From positions 992,001 to 1,056,000 of the forward strand of contig NZ_CP036262.1 in NCBI RefSeq assembly GCF_007741495.1: a stretch of DNA of 64,000 bases, written 5' to 3'. Shown one piece after another: positions 17,419 to 26,921 of this stretch. This stretch comes from Roseimaritima multifibrata (GTDB lineage: Bacteria > Planctomycetota > Planctomycetia > Pirellulales > Pirellulaceae). The notes under the pieces were generated by a model. That model was not told the origin of the DNA. It was given only the letters and a program-made list of their open reading frames with translations, and ran no database searches. A program made the translations under genes and the position numbers. Each line of letters begins with the position of its first letter. The stretch's first letter is position 1.

Positions 17419-19985
17419 ATGATCGCCAGTGGGTCACGTTTCGATTCCATTGTCCCGCGAGTCACTCCGACGCGGTTTAGTGCTTTTAGTTCTTTCCACA
17501 CGCTTGCACCATCTTTGTGACCGGCCAACAGTTCTTGGTAGGTTTGCAGGATGGATGCGGTATCCGCAGCGTTTTCTTCAAGCAGTTCAACACGGAAGTG
17601 TTGAATCCCTCGTTTCTTAAAATCGCTGACCGCTTCTGCGGCACTTTGCGGGACTGCGTTGTAAAGCGTGTTGCGGCAGGCGATGTCGGCTTGCAGTGGA
17701 TGTTCAACTCCGGTGCGATCTCGTAGCGAAACCACGTGGGTGTCGCAAGGACGACCGCAATTGGTTTTGTTGGTCCCTTCGGAAAGAACCGAGCAGAATA
17801 CGCAGTGCTCCATATGGAACATCGGCATATGTTGATGCACGACGATTTCTAGCCATTCTGCTGGAACGGCATCGATCAACGCCATCAGTTGTTCGCGGTT
17901 TAAGTCGTAGGAAGGAGTGATCCGCTGAGCGCCCAGTGAATGCATCCATCGCGCCGACAAATCGTTGGCAACGTTTAAAGAAAAATCGACGATCGCGGGC
18001 CAGCCTTGCTCGCGGCAGAATGCTAGTGCAGCCAAATTGCGGCACAACATTCCCGCCGGTGGCGTGCGGCGGAGGACGTTAAATAATCCCAGTTCACCTG
18101 GCTTCTGGATTCGCAGCGAGGCGATCATGACTTCGGCTTGATGCTCCGACGCCAGTCGAATTGCCTCGCCGTACAACCGAATATCCTGGAAGTCGGCGTA
18201 GAGGTGTTTGATTCCGAACTCGGCGGCCGCAGAGATTTGTTCTAGGCTGCGGCAAAGGACCGTCAGGCGTTCGGTGGTTGGAGCTTGCTGTGCGGCATCG
18301 GTGCGAACTTCACCCGCTGGTGCCATTCGTAACGTTTTTAGTGCGTCGGTGCGAACTTCGCGATGCTCCGGCGTAACCGACTGCTTCTGTAGGTTCTCGA
18401 CAACCGATCGGCGCAGTTTGTTGATCATGCTGACAGGGACCATGGGGCTCCCTTCGATTCGGCATGAGAGTTGACGAAGTTCATAGGACGAACCGCCCAG
18501 TCGCCCGATTTTCTCTCGGATCATTTCATCGGTCGCCGGTAGATTGCGAGCTACCTGCAATGGCTCGGTACCTGAATCGCTGGCGGTGTTGCCCGAAGCG
18601 GTGGTGGCGGTCACCTGCAAAGGTTGCCCGGCGATGGCGGTCACTTGCATATCAAGTGGTTGGCAACGCTGTGGGTCTTTACCACCGTAGGACCGTCGTA
18701 GCCGACGGTTTAAGTCGGGGTCATCCGATTTCCAGACAAGCTGACCGACATGAAGTTCGTCAAAGTCGATGTCGCCGCGTCCGAAAACCACTTCGATTTC
18801 AGTATCTTTGGCCGTCGTTCGGTCGACCGAATTGCCGTCGAGATACAAACCAAAAACCCGGCCGCCTTGTTGGGTGCCCTCTTCACGTCCCCCGGCAAAG
18901 CCCAGGCCATCGCCTCGAGCCAGTGTCCGCTGGAGTTCCAGGATCACGGAATGAGGTTTGACTTCGGTGATGCTACCAAGCAGGATCCCGCGTTTTGCAG
19001 AATCTTTGCCGGGGACAAGTTCCTTGTGATCACAGCCGTTCAACCAGCCCTGCGAAAACCCTCTCGAGAAGGAAAGTTGCATGTCATCAACCGCTTTGGC
19101 GGGCAGGTTGACGACTCCGTCGGCCATCGCTTGATCGATCGCGTTTCGGTAGTGAGCGGTGATATTGGCGACGTATTCAGGGGTCTTCAGCCGGCCTTCA
19201 ATTTTTAAGGAGCAGATCCCGGCTTCGATCAGTTCCGGAATCAGCGCATAACCAGCTAGGTCTTGGGGGCTGAGGAGGTAACGGACGTCGCCCAGGTCCT
19301 GGTCTTCGCCATCGCAGATCAGTTCGTATGGCAGGCGACAGGCCTGGGCACATTGCCCGCGGTTGGCGCTGCGGCCCCCCAGCGATTCGCTGGTCAGGCA
19401 TTGTCCGGAATAAGCAACGCAGAGTGCCCCGTGGATGAAGGCTTCTAGCGGCATATCCGTTTGACTGTGGATTTTTGCGATTTCCTTGACCGAGGTTTCG
19501 CGAGGAATCACGACACGTGAAATGCCTAGTTCCGCCGCGACGGCAATCGTTTCGGCACTGGTCAGCGTCATTTGGGTTGAGGCGTGAAGTGGCAGCTGGG
19601 GGCAAATCTGCCTAGCCAGCCGAGCGACGCCAAAATCCTGCACCAGGATCGCGTCGACGCCCACCTGAGCAATCCTCGCTAGGATCCGTTCCAGGTCTGC
19701 CAGTTCGTTGGCAAAAGCGAGCGTGTTGACCGTTACGTAACCCAAGACACCACGATGATGGAGGGTCGACATAATCGAGTCCAAATCGTCGAGGTGAAAA
19801 TTGCTAGCTCTCGCCCGGGCATTGAAGCCGCAGTCCAGCCCAAAATAAACGGCATCCGCCCCATTTTCGATGGCTGCTGATAAACACTCCCACTGGCCAG
19901 CCGGGGCTAGCAATTCGGGGGCTCGCCGCGGTGTGGGCTGAGAAGCTAGCGGCGAAAGTGAATCGGATGGGGCCGGAAGAGGCAT
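17415..19985 (-). CDS. U32 peptidase-family protein (collagenase-like; RlhA/TrhP-type RNA hydroxylation)
   Basis: The 856-residue product has the U32 signature in ALCVAYSGQCLTSESL and GGRSANRGQCAQACR at about residues 195-225, plus a second Cys-rich region (CVFCSVLSEGTNKTNCGRPC) in the C-terminal half. Family members such as RlhA and TrhP hydroxylate rRNA or tRNA rather than acting as peptidases; the length and the DUF3656-like middle fit RlhA. It starts with a Pro/Ser-rich stretch of about 20 residues that precedes the conserved APELLAPAGQWECL. It is isolated from neighbours on the same strand and converges with fliG. Confidence 0.88.
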   Translation of the reverse strand: MPLPAPSDSLSPLASQPTPRRAPELLAPAGQWECLSAAIENGADAVYFGLDCGFNARARASNFHLDDLDSIMSTLHHRGVLGYVTVNTLAFANELADLERILARIAQVGVDAILVQDFGVARLARQICPQLPLHASTQMTLTSAETIAVAAELGISRVVIPRETSVKEIAKIHSQTDMPLEAFIHGALCVAYSGQCLTSESLGGRSANRGQCAQACRLPYELICDGEDQDLGDVRYLLSPQDLAGYALIPELIEAGICSLKIEGRLKTPEYVANITAHYRNAIDQAMADGVVNLPAKAVDDMQLSFSRGFSQGWLNGCDHKELVPGKDSAKRGILLGSITEVKPHSVILELQRTLARGDGLGFAGGREEGTQQGGRVFGLYLDGNSVDRTTAKDTEIEVVFGRGDIDFDELHVGQLVWKSDDPDLNRRLRRSYGGKDPQRCQPLDMQVTAIAGQPLQVTATTASGNTASDSGTEPLQVARNLPATDEMIREKIGRLGGSSYELRQLSCRIEGSPMVPVSMINKLRRSVVENLQKQSVTPEHREVRTDALKTLRMAPAGEVRTDAAQQAPTTERLTVLCRSLEQISAAAEFGIKHLYADFQDIRLYGEAIRLASEHQAEVMIASLRIQKPGELGLFNVLRRTPPAGMLCRNLAALAFCREQGWPAIVDFSLNVANDLSARWMHSLGAQRITPSYDLNREQLMALIDAVPAEWLEIVVHQHMPMFHMEHCVFCSVLSEGTNKTNCGRPCDTHVVSLRDRTGVEHPLQADIACRNTLYNAVPQSAAEAVSDFKKRGIQHFRVELLEENAADTASILQTYQELLAGHKDGASVWKELKALNRVGVTRGTMESKRDPLAII

Positions 19986-20135
19986 TTAATAGCTGTTTTC
20001 AAGAGAAATGGACCTCCCGTCCAGCTTTGGAAACGTGTCGCCTATCCTTGGAGCAACAACGTGGAGGCCGCAAGAAATTATCTATGGGCCTGCTAAAACC
20101 TATCCGCAACAGGGGAATTGCGGAAGTGGCAAAAC

Positions 20136-20969
20136 CTAGGCTTCTAAGCTTCGCAGGCTCGCTTTGGCATCGGCGATGGAAACGGTCTGACGCTTGCGGT
20201 TCAGGAAGAAATGGACATCTTCGTACCCGGCGTCCGACAGTTTTTGCAGGGCAATTTCATACCCGTCGGCAACGCGTTCTGGCTGATGGGCGTCCGCTCC
20301 GAGAGTGACGGGGATGCCTCGCTGGCACATTTCCTTCAGCATTCCCGGAAACGGATTCATTTCCGAGATCTTTTTGTTGACCCCCGACGTGTTCAGTTCC
20401 ATCGCGATCCCGGTCGCGGCAATTCGGTCTAAGGCCTCGCGGATGTCATCCAGAACGGCCTCCGGTTGCCATCCATCAGCGGTGAAGTTCTTGATTAGGT
20501 CTGGATGTGCCAGTGAATCAAAAAGCTTGGTTTCGGCAGCCTTCGCCAACAGGCGGAAATAAAGCCGCTGCATTTCCTGAGGATTGCTGTTCCAGTATCG
20601 AGCCCGGTATTCGGGGATTTGCGGATGCACGGATCCCAGCACAAAGTGGAACTCCGCTGAATCGAGTTGCTTTTCCAGGTAGGCTTCGTATCCCTCGAAA
20701 TAGTCCGCTTCCAGTCCCAGGCGAACGTCGACGCGGCCTTCCCATTCTTCGCGAGTCTGGGCGACCAGGTCGACGTATTCTTCGAACTGGTCCTCCCGCA
20801 TTCGGACCGCGTGGGAGAACCCACTTGGCATCGGGTTGTGGCACGTGACCAGTAGCCCGCGCAGGCCCCTCGCCTCGGCGACCGCCGCATACTCTGTCGG
20901 CTGGCCGTCAGCGTGCATGCATAAAGGTGTGTGCGAATGGGATTCAAACAGCAAAGGTGCAACAGTCAT
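20136..20969 (-). CDS. PHP-domain phosphatase, histidinol-phosphatase (HisK) family
   Basis: The ATG at 20969 (277 aa) is preferred over a TTG at 20978. The N-terminus has the PHP metal motif HSHTPLCMHADG, close to the HisK pattern of H-x-H followed by C-x-HA. Further metal ligands are expected in VTCHNPMP, RLGLEADYFEG, LGSVHP and LGADAHQPERVADG, and the C-terminal tail fits the HisK family. It would remove phosphate from histidinol phosphate in histidine synthesis. It begins 12 bp after the stop of the last antiporter gene, so it shares that transcript; a link between the two functions is not obvious. Confidence 0.85.
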   Translation of the reverse strand: MTVAPLLFESHSHTPLCMHADGQPTEYAAVAEARGLRGLLVTCHNPMPSGFSHAVRMREDQFEEYVDLVAQTREEWEGRVDVRLGLEADYFEGYEAYLEKQLDSAEFHFVLGSVHPQIPEYRARYWNSNPQEMQRLYFRLLAKAAETKLFDSLAHPDLIKNFTADGWQPEAVLDDIREALDRIAATGIAMELNTSGVNKKISEMNPFPGMLKEMCQRGIPVTLGADAHQPERVADGYEIALQKLSDAGYEDVHFFLNRKRQTVSIADAKASLRSLEA

Positions 20970-20981
20970 GAAGAACAAACA

Positions 20982-22691
20982 TCACATGTAGTAAAGAACC
21001 AAACAGAGCGCGAGCAAAATGGTTGCCCAGATGGTCATCGTTCCCGTCGGCCACGCACGTCCAAAGATTCCTCGAGGGCTGAACAATCGCTCAACCCCTC
21101 TGAGAAACCAGTTGAGCGTATCCATTGCGGTTCGGCGTAGGGTGCCATCAATCATCACAATCGCGGTCCCGCCCCACTGAATCAGTTGCGGGAAGGCACG
21201 GCGATAGATCCAGTCCGTATCCAAGTTCACTGAGCGAATCTCAGGTGGATAAAGATGGGTTTTCATCAAAAATACGAACGCCAGGGCGGCGAACAATAGT
21301 AATTGTAGTTGAGTGACGACATGCGTCACGGTGTACGGATGGTAATCCACATCGTGCGGAAGCCACTTGTACAGTAGTGGGTAAGCGACCCCTAATCCGA
21401 CGCAGAAGAAGGCGGCGATCCCCATTGCAAAACGCATATGAAGCGGCGCTTCTTTGGGGCGTTTTCCGGAATCGTGACCAAAGAATGCAAAAAACGGAAT
21501 CTTGATTCCCGAGTGTTCCATCACCCCTGCAGAGGCAACCAGCAGGATCAGCCAGACCCACAGCAGGTGTTCTTCCCCGGCAGCAGAGATAATCATCGAT
21601 TTGCTGATGAACCCACTGAGCAGTGGGAACCCCGAAATCGCTCCGGCTCCGATCAGGCAGAACCCCGCGGTCCAGGGCATCGATTTATGTAATCCACCCA
21701 GTTCCGTTGCTTTGGCGGTTCCGGTCCGGTACATCACCGCTCCGACTGACATAAACAATAGGGCTTTGTAGATGATATGGCAAAACGCGTGTGCAACCGT
21801 ACCGTTGATCGCCAGTTCGGTTCCGATCCCGACACCGACAACCATGAACCCAAGTTGGTTGTTAAGGCTGTAAGCCAGGACCCGGCGAAGGTCGTTTTCA
21901 ATCACAGCGTAGATGATTGGGAAGAGGGTCATGACGCACCCGATCCAGATCAATATCTCTGTCTGTGGAAATCCACGCGCCAGCGAATAGACCGCCAGTT
22001 TGGTCGTGAACGCACTTAAGAAAACGGTTCCGGTGACGGTCGCTTCGGGATAGGAATCCTGCAGCCAGTTATGCAGCAGCGGAAAGGCACACTTGACCCC
22101 AAATGCCAACAGGATCAGCATCGCGCCAAGGCTCATCGTGCCACCGGCGGGCGTGAACCGCGTGAATTCAATCGAACCTGTCGTGACATACTGCACGACG
22201 ACACCCGAAAGAAGTAACACCCCGGAACCAACCTGAATAATCAGGTATCGCATCCCGGTTCGGTAGGATCGTTCGGTGCCGCTTGCCCAGATCAAAAAGA
22301 CCGACGAGATCGCGGTCAATTCCCAGTACACAAACAGCGTGATCAAATCGCCTGCACAACACGCCCCGATGGCGGCTCCGGCGTAGACCAAGCCGGCGAT
22401 GTGCTGACGGATGTCGCGAACATGCAGCGCATACAAAGCCGACAGGATCGCGGCAAGGTGAAAGATCACTCCGAAGATTCGGCTGAGCGAATCGATGCGG
22501 ACGACGTTGAGGGAGGCCCCTAGGAATTCGAATTCGCCATATTGGCCCGACGGAGTCCAGAGGAACAGCGCCAGGCTGACCGATGACAAAACCAAGACGC
22601 CAATGGCTTGAGCTTTGCGACTTAAAAAGGGCAAAAACCATGCCCCCAGGATCATCAGCAAGCCCGGTGGAAGGATGGTGTTACCGATCAT
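20982..22691 (-). CDS. MnhD/NuoM-type proton-translocating subunit, third homologue
   Basis: I use the ATG at 22691 (569 aa), because the upstream 21 residues lie inside the previous gene and look non-native. The product has about 14-15 hydrophobic helices. Family markers are present: glutamate in LFVYWELTAISSVFL, lysine in FGVKCAFPLLHNWLQDSYPEA (split by a conserved PLLHNW), and ENDLRRVLAYSLNNQLGFM. The last 120 residues extend beyond MnhD with an extra helix and a soluble HYL-type end. It overlaps the 95-residue gene upstream by 11 bp and probably forms one proton channel of the antiporter complex. Confidence 0.88.
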   Translation of the reverse strand: MIGNTILPPGLLMILGAWFLPFLSRKAQAIGVLVLSSVSLALFLWTPSGQYGEFEFLGASLNVVRIDSLSRIFGVIFHLAAILSALYALHVRDIRQHIAGLVYAGAAIGACCAGDLITLFVYWELTAISSVFLIWASGTERSYRTGMRYLIIQVGSGVLLLSGVVVQYVTTGSIEFTRFTPAGGTMSLGAMLILLAFGVKCAFPLLHNWLQDSYPEATVTGTVFLSAFTTKLAVYSLARGFPQTEILIWIGCVMTLFPIIYAVIENDLRRVLAYSLNNQLGFMVVGVGIGTELAINGTVAHAFCHIIYKALLFMSVGAVMYRTGTAKATELGGLHKSMPWTAGFCLIGAGAISGFPLLSGFISKSMIISAAGEEHLLWVWLILLVASAGVMEHSGIKIPFFAFFGHDSGKRPKEAPLHMRFAMGIAAFFCVGLGVAYPLLYKWLPHDVDYHPYTVTHVVTQLQLLLFAALAFVFLMKTHLYPPEIRSVNLDTDWIYRRAFPQLIQWGGTAIVMIDGTLRRTAMDTLNWFLRGVERLFSPRGIFGRAWPTGTMTIWATILLALCLVLYYM

Positions 22692-22968
22692 AGTAGTCCT
22701 CGTCGCGTTGGACGAACCATCGCAGGATCTTCCCCAGGTAAACGACCACCACAAACGTCACAAAACCAAACCAAGATTGAAAAGCAAACGTTGATTCGAT
22801 GGCAAAGTGGGCATGTGGATTGGTGTAAAACAAATCGGCCAGCGTCACGATCGCACACGCGATTAGCAAGCCGATAATTAACTTGTTAATGTTCTCGGGC
22901 CGTTCAAACCAACTAGGACTATCCCCCTCAGGAGTTTGGTCGGTTGGCGAATTGGATGAGTGATTCAT
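22681..22968 (-). CDS. Small two-helix membrane protein of the antiporter cluster
   Basis: The 95-residue product has a soluble acidic head and two helices, at about residues 30-47 (LIIGLLIACAIVTLADLF) and 62-80 (FAFQSWFGFVTFVVVVYLG), then an R-rich, acidic end (FVQRDEDYYDR). I know no family name. It is placed between two NuoL/M-type subunits, 12 bp after one and overlapping the next by 11 bp, which points to a structural accessory subunit of the same complex. Confidence 0.75.
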   Translation of the reverse strand: MNHSSNSPTDQTPEGDSPSWFERPENINKLIIGLLIACAIVTLADLFYTNPHAHFAIESTFAFQSWFGFVTFVVVVYLGKILRWFVQRDEDYYDR

Positions 22969-22980
22969 GGGCTGTTATTC

Positions 22981-24498
22981 CTACGGTGTCAACGTGATCG
23001 GCAGGAGGACGTCGTAGATCGCCTGAGCCACAAAGAACAGCACAACACTACCGATGGCGGTAATGCAAAGCGGTACCACGCACATCAGCGGAGCCTCGTG
23101 AATGCCTGTGCTAGAAGTATCGTCGGAATGGTCGGATGGGCTCTTAAGTGGAGCCTGGAAGGCGCGGATGGGAATCGGAATCAAGTAGGCGATGTTCAGT
23201 AGCGAACTGATCATCAAAGCAGCCGTTAGCCAGTACAGGTGATTCTCAACCGTCCCGACCGCGAGGAACCATTTGCTCCAGGCTCCGCCCCCCGGCGGCA
23301 GACCGATGATGCTAACCGAAGCGATCAGGAACGCGGCAAACGTGAAGGGCATCTGGCGTCCCAGCCCACGCATCTCGCTGATGTTCTTTTTATGAGCCCC
23401 GACATAGATCGCACCGGCACAAAAGAAAAGGGTGATCTTGCCGACCGCGTGCATCGCGATATGCATCCCGCCGCCAATAATGCTGTCGGGTGTGGCGAGT
23501 GCGGCGCCGAGCGTGATGTAGGCCAGTTGGCTGATCGTTGAATAGGCCAGACGAGCTTTTAGGTTGTCTTTGGTCATCGCCACCAAAGAGCTCAGCAAGA
23601 TCGAAGCCCCCGCAGCGTAGGCCAGCCAGATGCTGATTTCGGTTTCTTGCAGTAAGTCGATTCCAAAGATATAGACCGTTACCTTCAGGATGGAAAAGAC
23701 TCCAACCTTGACCACGGCAACCGCGTGCAGGAGGGCGCTGACCGGGGTTGGGGCAACCATCGCCGCGGGAAGCCAGCGATGCATTGGCATCAAAGCGGCT
23801 TTGCCGATCCCAAATGCAAATAGCCCGAGCAAAATTCCCAGTTGTTGGTTACTGATCCGTCGATCCGAATAGGCTTCGGTGAGGATTCCTCCCAGCTGGA
23901 AATCAAGCGTGCCCGCCAATTGCCAGGTCCAAGCGATCGCCAACATGAACAGGGCGATCGACGTCGACAGAAGGATTCCCAGGTAGACTCGGCCCCCGTC
24001 GCGAGCTTCTTTATCGCCGTTGTGCGTTACCAGTGGGTAAGTTGAAATCGTCATGATTTCGTAGGCAACAAACAGCGTGAACAGGTTGGCCGAAAAGGCC
24101 GCCGAGAGGGCTGCGAAAATCGCCACTGCGAAACAACTGAAAAAACGTGTCTGGTGCTTTTCGTGATGCCCACGCATGTAGCCGATCGCGTAGACCGTCG
24201 TCAGGATCCACAGCCCCGAAGCAACGATGGCAAACAGCATCCCCAGCGGTTCGACGCGGAAGGCAATTTCGAAGCCGGGGATCATTTCGCCGATGATCCA
24301 TTCCGGCCTGCCGCCGGCGAAGACGTCACCGGCCAATTGGCAGACGGTGGCAAATACTAATCCGGAAACGACCAGGCTGCAGGTTTCGCGAAGGTTGGGC
24401 CAGCGGCCACAGATAATGACCAACAGCAGGCCGACCAAGGGCAAGCCCATCGCTAGCGGGATCAGCTGCGTACTTGTTAATGATTCCAGTCCAGGCAT
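22981..24498 (-). CDS. NuoL/MnhA-N-like proton-translocating subunit
   Basis: The ATG at 24498 gives 505 aa; the longer frame overlaps the gene upstream. The product has about 14 helices and NuoL-type motifs: glutamate in LFVAYEIMTISTYPLV, lysine in FGIGKAALMPMHRWLPAAM, and the MnhA/NuoL signature APTPVSALLHAVAVVKVGVF. Residues TKDNLKARLAYSTISQLAY match the same family. It is a better match to the N-terminal part of MnhA than the two MnhD-like neighbours. It follows the mnhD gene by one base and should form one proton-pumping module of the antiporter. Confidence 0.88.
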   Translation of the reverse strand: MPGLESLTSTQLIPLAMGLPLVGLLLVIICGRWPNLRETCSLVVSGLVFATVCQLAGDVFAGGRPEWIIGEMIPGFEIAFRVEPLGMLFAIVASGLWILTTVYAIGYMRGHHEKHQTRFFSCFAVAIFAALSAAFSANLFTLFVAYEIMTISTYPLVTHNGDKEARDGGRVYLGILLSTSIALFMLAIAWTWQLAGTLDFQLGGILTEAYSDRRISNQQLGILLGLFAFGIGKAALMPMHRWLPAAMVAPTPVSALLHAVAVVKVGVFSILKVTVYIFGIDLLQETEISIWLAYAAGASILLSSLVAMTKDNLKARLAYSTISQLAYITLGAALATPDSIIGGGMHIAMHAVGKITLFFCAGAIYVGAHKKNISEMRGLGRQMPFTFAAFLIASVSIIGLPPGGGAWSKWFLAVGTVENHLYWLTAALMISSLLNIAYLIPIPIRAFQAPLKSPSDHSDDTSSTGIHEAPLMCVVPLCITAIGSVVLFFVAQAIYDVLLPITLTP

Positions 24499-24499
24499 C

Positions 24500-25981
24500 T
24501 TACAGTCCCCCTCCAAGCAAGGCGGCGGCGGCTCTTTCGGCCAGGCCTGCGGAATAGAGCGTCCAGACACCAAACACGAGCGTCGCTGCGGTCAGCAAAT
24601 AGGTGGGCAGTAGCATGGTCAGTGGAGCCTCACGAGCTTGCAGTGCCTTTTCAGAGGGCTCGGAAAAATAAAGGGTTTCGACCACACGCCAGACATAGAT
24701 GACTGCCAATAGCGAACTTAATAACATCAAAACCGCCACCGGCCAGCGACCTGTTTGGATCACCGCCGTCAGGATCATCCACTTGCTAACGAACCCGGCT
24801 GTGACGGGGACTCCGATCAAAGCCAGCCCACTGATGACCCAGGCAAAGGAGGTCCATGGCATCGTCTTGCTCGCGCCCCGCCAGTCCGAAAGGTGAACCG
24901 ATCCCAGGCGAAGTGCGAAACAACCGACCACCAGGAAGAGACTGCACTTGATCAACGCATGGTTGAACATGTGGACGATTCCCCCAGCCAAACCGGCTTG
25001 GTTGGCAAGGCTGATCCCCAGCAGCATGTACCCAATCTGAGCAACGCTGGAATAGGCGAGCAGCAGTTTGATGTTCTCCTGGTAAATCGCGGTTATCGAA
25101 GCGGCAAAGATTCCGGTTAACGCGAACACGATCAACGCCGTGTCCAGCGATAGATGCCCCAAGGCAAATTCGGGGGTAAAGATCCCGTAGACGACGCGAA
25201 TAAAGGCGTAGACGGCAATCTTGGTCGACGTGGCAGCGATGAACGCGGAAACGACCGACGGAGCGTACGTATAAGCGCTGGGCAGCCAGGTATGGAGTGG
25301 AAAGACGGCCATCTTGATGCATAGCCCGACCGTTAGGAACGCGAACGCCACCAAGACGGTTCGTGGCCCATGATCGATCGGCAGTCTGGCTGCCATGTCG
25401 GCCATGTTTAAAGTCCCGGTCATGTGATAGACCAGACCGATACCAATCAAGATGAAGGTCGCCCCGACCGAGCCCAAGATCAGGTATCGAAATGCCGCCA
25501 AAGGGGCTCGCCGTGAGCGTCCGAGGCTGATCAATGCATACGAGGATAACGACGATATTTCCAAAAAGACAAAGACATTAAAAAGGTCACCCGTGATGCA
25601 CATCCCCAGCAATCCGCTCAAGCAAAGCAGGTAGCAAGCGTAGAACATCGTCCGCTTAGAGGGTGGGATTTCATCGTCGATACTTCGTGGAGCGTAAGCC
25701 ATCACGACCGCTCCGATCCCCGAGATAAACAAGAGAACAAAGCTGCTCAGTTCATCGACGACGTATTCGATTCCGTATGGGACTTGCCAGTTTCCCATGT
25801 TGTAATGAATCGGGCCATGTTGCAGGACCATCGCGGTCAATGCGATGGATATCGCAAAAGTGCAGCAGGCGACAACCAACGCCAGCAGGTAGGCGATGCG
25901 GCGACCGCCTAGCAGAACACACAGCGGTGCGGCCAGCAGCGGTAGAACGATTTGTAGGGCAGGTAACTGGCTTTCGATCAC
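24500..25981 (-). CDS. mnhD: Cation/proton antiporter subunit MnhD
   Basis: The 493-residue protein fits MnhD/MrpD, an antiporter-like subunit with about 14 helices. Signature positions are the glutamate in FVFLEISSLSSYALI, the lysine in GLCIKMAVFPLHTWLPSAY and the loop YQENIKLLLAYSSVAQIGYM. The start codon overlaps the stop of the upstream mnhC by 4 bp (ATGA). It is probably the most canonical MnhD in this cluster, which carries three homologues. Confidence 0.93.
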   Translation of the reverse strand: MIESQLPALQIVLPLLAAPLCVLLGGRRIAYLLALVVACCTFAISIALTAMVLQHGPIHYNMGNWQVPYGIEYVVDELSSFVLLFISGIGAVVMAYAPRSIDDEIPPSKRTMFYACYLLCLSGLLGMCITGDLFNVFVFLEISSLSSYALISLGRSRRAPLAAFRYLILGSVGATFILIGIGLVYHMTGTLNMADMAARLPIDHGPRTVLVAFAFLTVGLCIKMAVFPLHTWLPSAYTYAPSVVSAFIAATSTKIAVYAFIRVVYGIFTPEFALGHLSLDTALIVFALTGIFAASITAIYQENIKLLLAYSSVAQIGYMLLGISLANQAGLAGGIVHMFNHALIKCSLFLVVGCFALRLGSVHLSDWRGASKTMPWTSFAWVISGLALIGVPVTAGFVSKWMILTAVIQTGRWPVAVLMLLSSLLAVIYVWRVVETLYFSEPSEKALQAREAPLTMLLPTYLLTAATLVFGVWTLYSAGLAERAAAALLGGGL

Positions 25982-26481
25982 GACTGATTATCCAATGCCA
26001 GTATTTCGTCTTCGTCAATGGTCCCGAACTCTTCGCGAATTCGCACCACAAGGGCGAGCGCCACTGCGGTCGTTGCGATACCGACGACAATCGCCGTCAG
26101 CATCAACACACTTGGAAGCGGATTCGAATAGATCACGCCATCTACAGCGCCTGCGGCATTGGCCGCATGCTCCGCGATTGGGGCGGCCGCGGTCGCTACC
26201 GTATCGGCGGTTTCTGCAATCGCATGACCGGCTTCAGCGGAGTGGTGCGTGTCATGGGCTGCGGAGTGGCTCTCTGCGATCGCTCGAGGAATGATGGGGG
26301 CGGTCCCGTCCTTCACTTTTCCCATGGTGATGTACAGCAGAAACACCGACGTTTGAAACAGGTTCAAACCGATGACGGTCTTGATCAGGTTTTCTCTCGC
26401 GATGACCACGTAAAACCCGGTCATCATCAGAAAGATCACGATCCAGTAGTTATACAGGCCAAGAATTGTATCCCAGTTCAT
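25978..26481 (-). CDS. mnhC: Cation/proton antiporter subunit MnhC with a His/Ala-rich loop
   Basis: The MnhC/NuoK-type protein normally has about 110-115 residues and three helices; here it is 167. Helices lie at about residues 12-28, 34-53 and 122-147, with the family pattern in IGLNLFQTSVFLLYI. The extra length is mainly a segment at about 66-112, rich in Ala with six histidines (72, 76, 79, 80, 86, 105), placed between helices 2 and 3. That insertion could bind metal or be flexible; no close match is known to me. Its start overlaps the mnhB stop by 4 bp. Confidence 0.9.
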   Translation of the reverse strand: MNWDTILGLYNYWIVIFLMMTGFYVVIARENLIKTVIGLNLFQTSVFLLYITMGKVKDGTAPIIPRAIAESHSAAHDTHHSAEAGHAIAETADTVATAAAPIAEHAANAAGAVDGVIYSNPLPSVLMLTAIVVGIATTAVALALVVRIREEFGTIDEDEILALDNQS

Positions 26482-26921
26482 ACCGACCTCCGCCTTCCTG
26501 CGAACGCATAGAAAATCATCGTCATGACGGACGTGACGGTGATCCCGACGCCCATTTCGACTAACAGGATTCCCAAGTGCTGGCCACTCGGCAAAATTCC
26601 ATGCCCAACCGAATGTTCAAGCGTGCTGTAATCTAAGAATTGCCCACCAAGGTACATCGTTAGAACCCCCGTTCCGCCATAGATCAGAACACCAAGTGCG
26701 GTCAGCCGTTCCATCAACGCCGGTGGCGCAACGCGCTGAATCGCCTCCAGTCCGAAGACCAGTCCATAAAGGATCAGGCCAGAGGCGAAAATCACGCCCG
26801 CCTGGAAACCTCCGCCGGGACCAAAGTCCCCGTGGAACTGGACATACAGCCCGAATAGCAGGATGTATGGGATCAATAATTTCGTGACGATGCGGACGAT
26901 GGGAAACGTGGTTTGGATCAT
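26478..26921 (-). CDS. mnhB: Cation/proton antiporter subunit MnhB
   Basis: The 147-residue product has four hydrophobic helices and the MnhB signature HGDFGPGGGFQAGVIFASGL, the counterpart of the usual GHNxPGGGFxxGL. A second helix pair lies at LGILLVEMGVGITVTSVMT. It is coupled to both neighbours by 4-bp start/stop overlaps. MnhB lines the membrane part of the Mrp complex. Confidence 0.93.
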   Translation of the reverse strand: MIQTTFPIVRIVTKLLIPYILLFGLYVQFHGDFGPGGGFQAGVIFASGLILYGLVFGLEAIQRVAPPALMERLTALGVLIYGGTGVLTMYLGGQFLDYSTLEHSVGHGILPSGQHLGILLVEMGVGITVTSVMTMIFYAFAGRRRSV

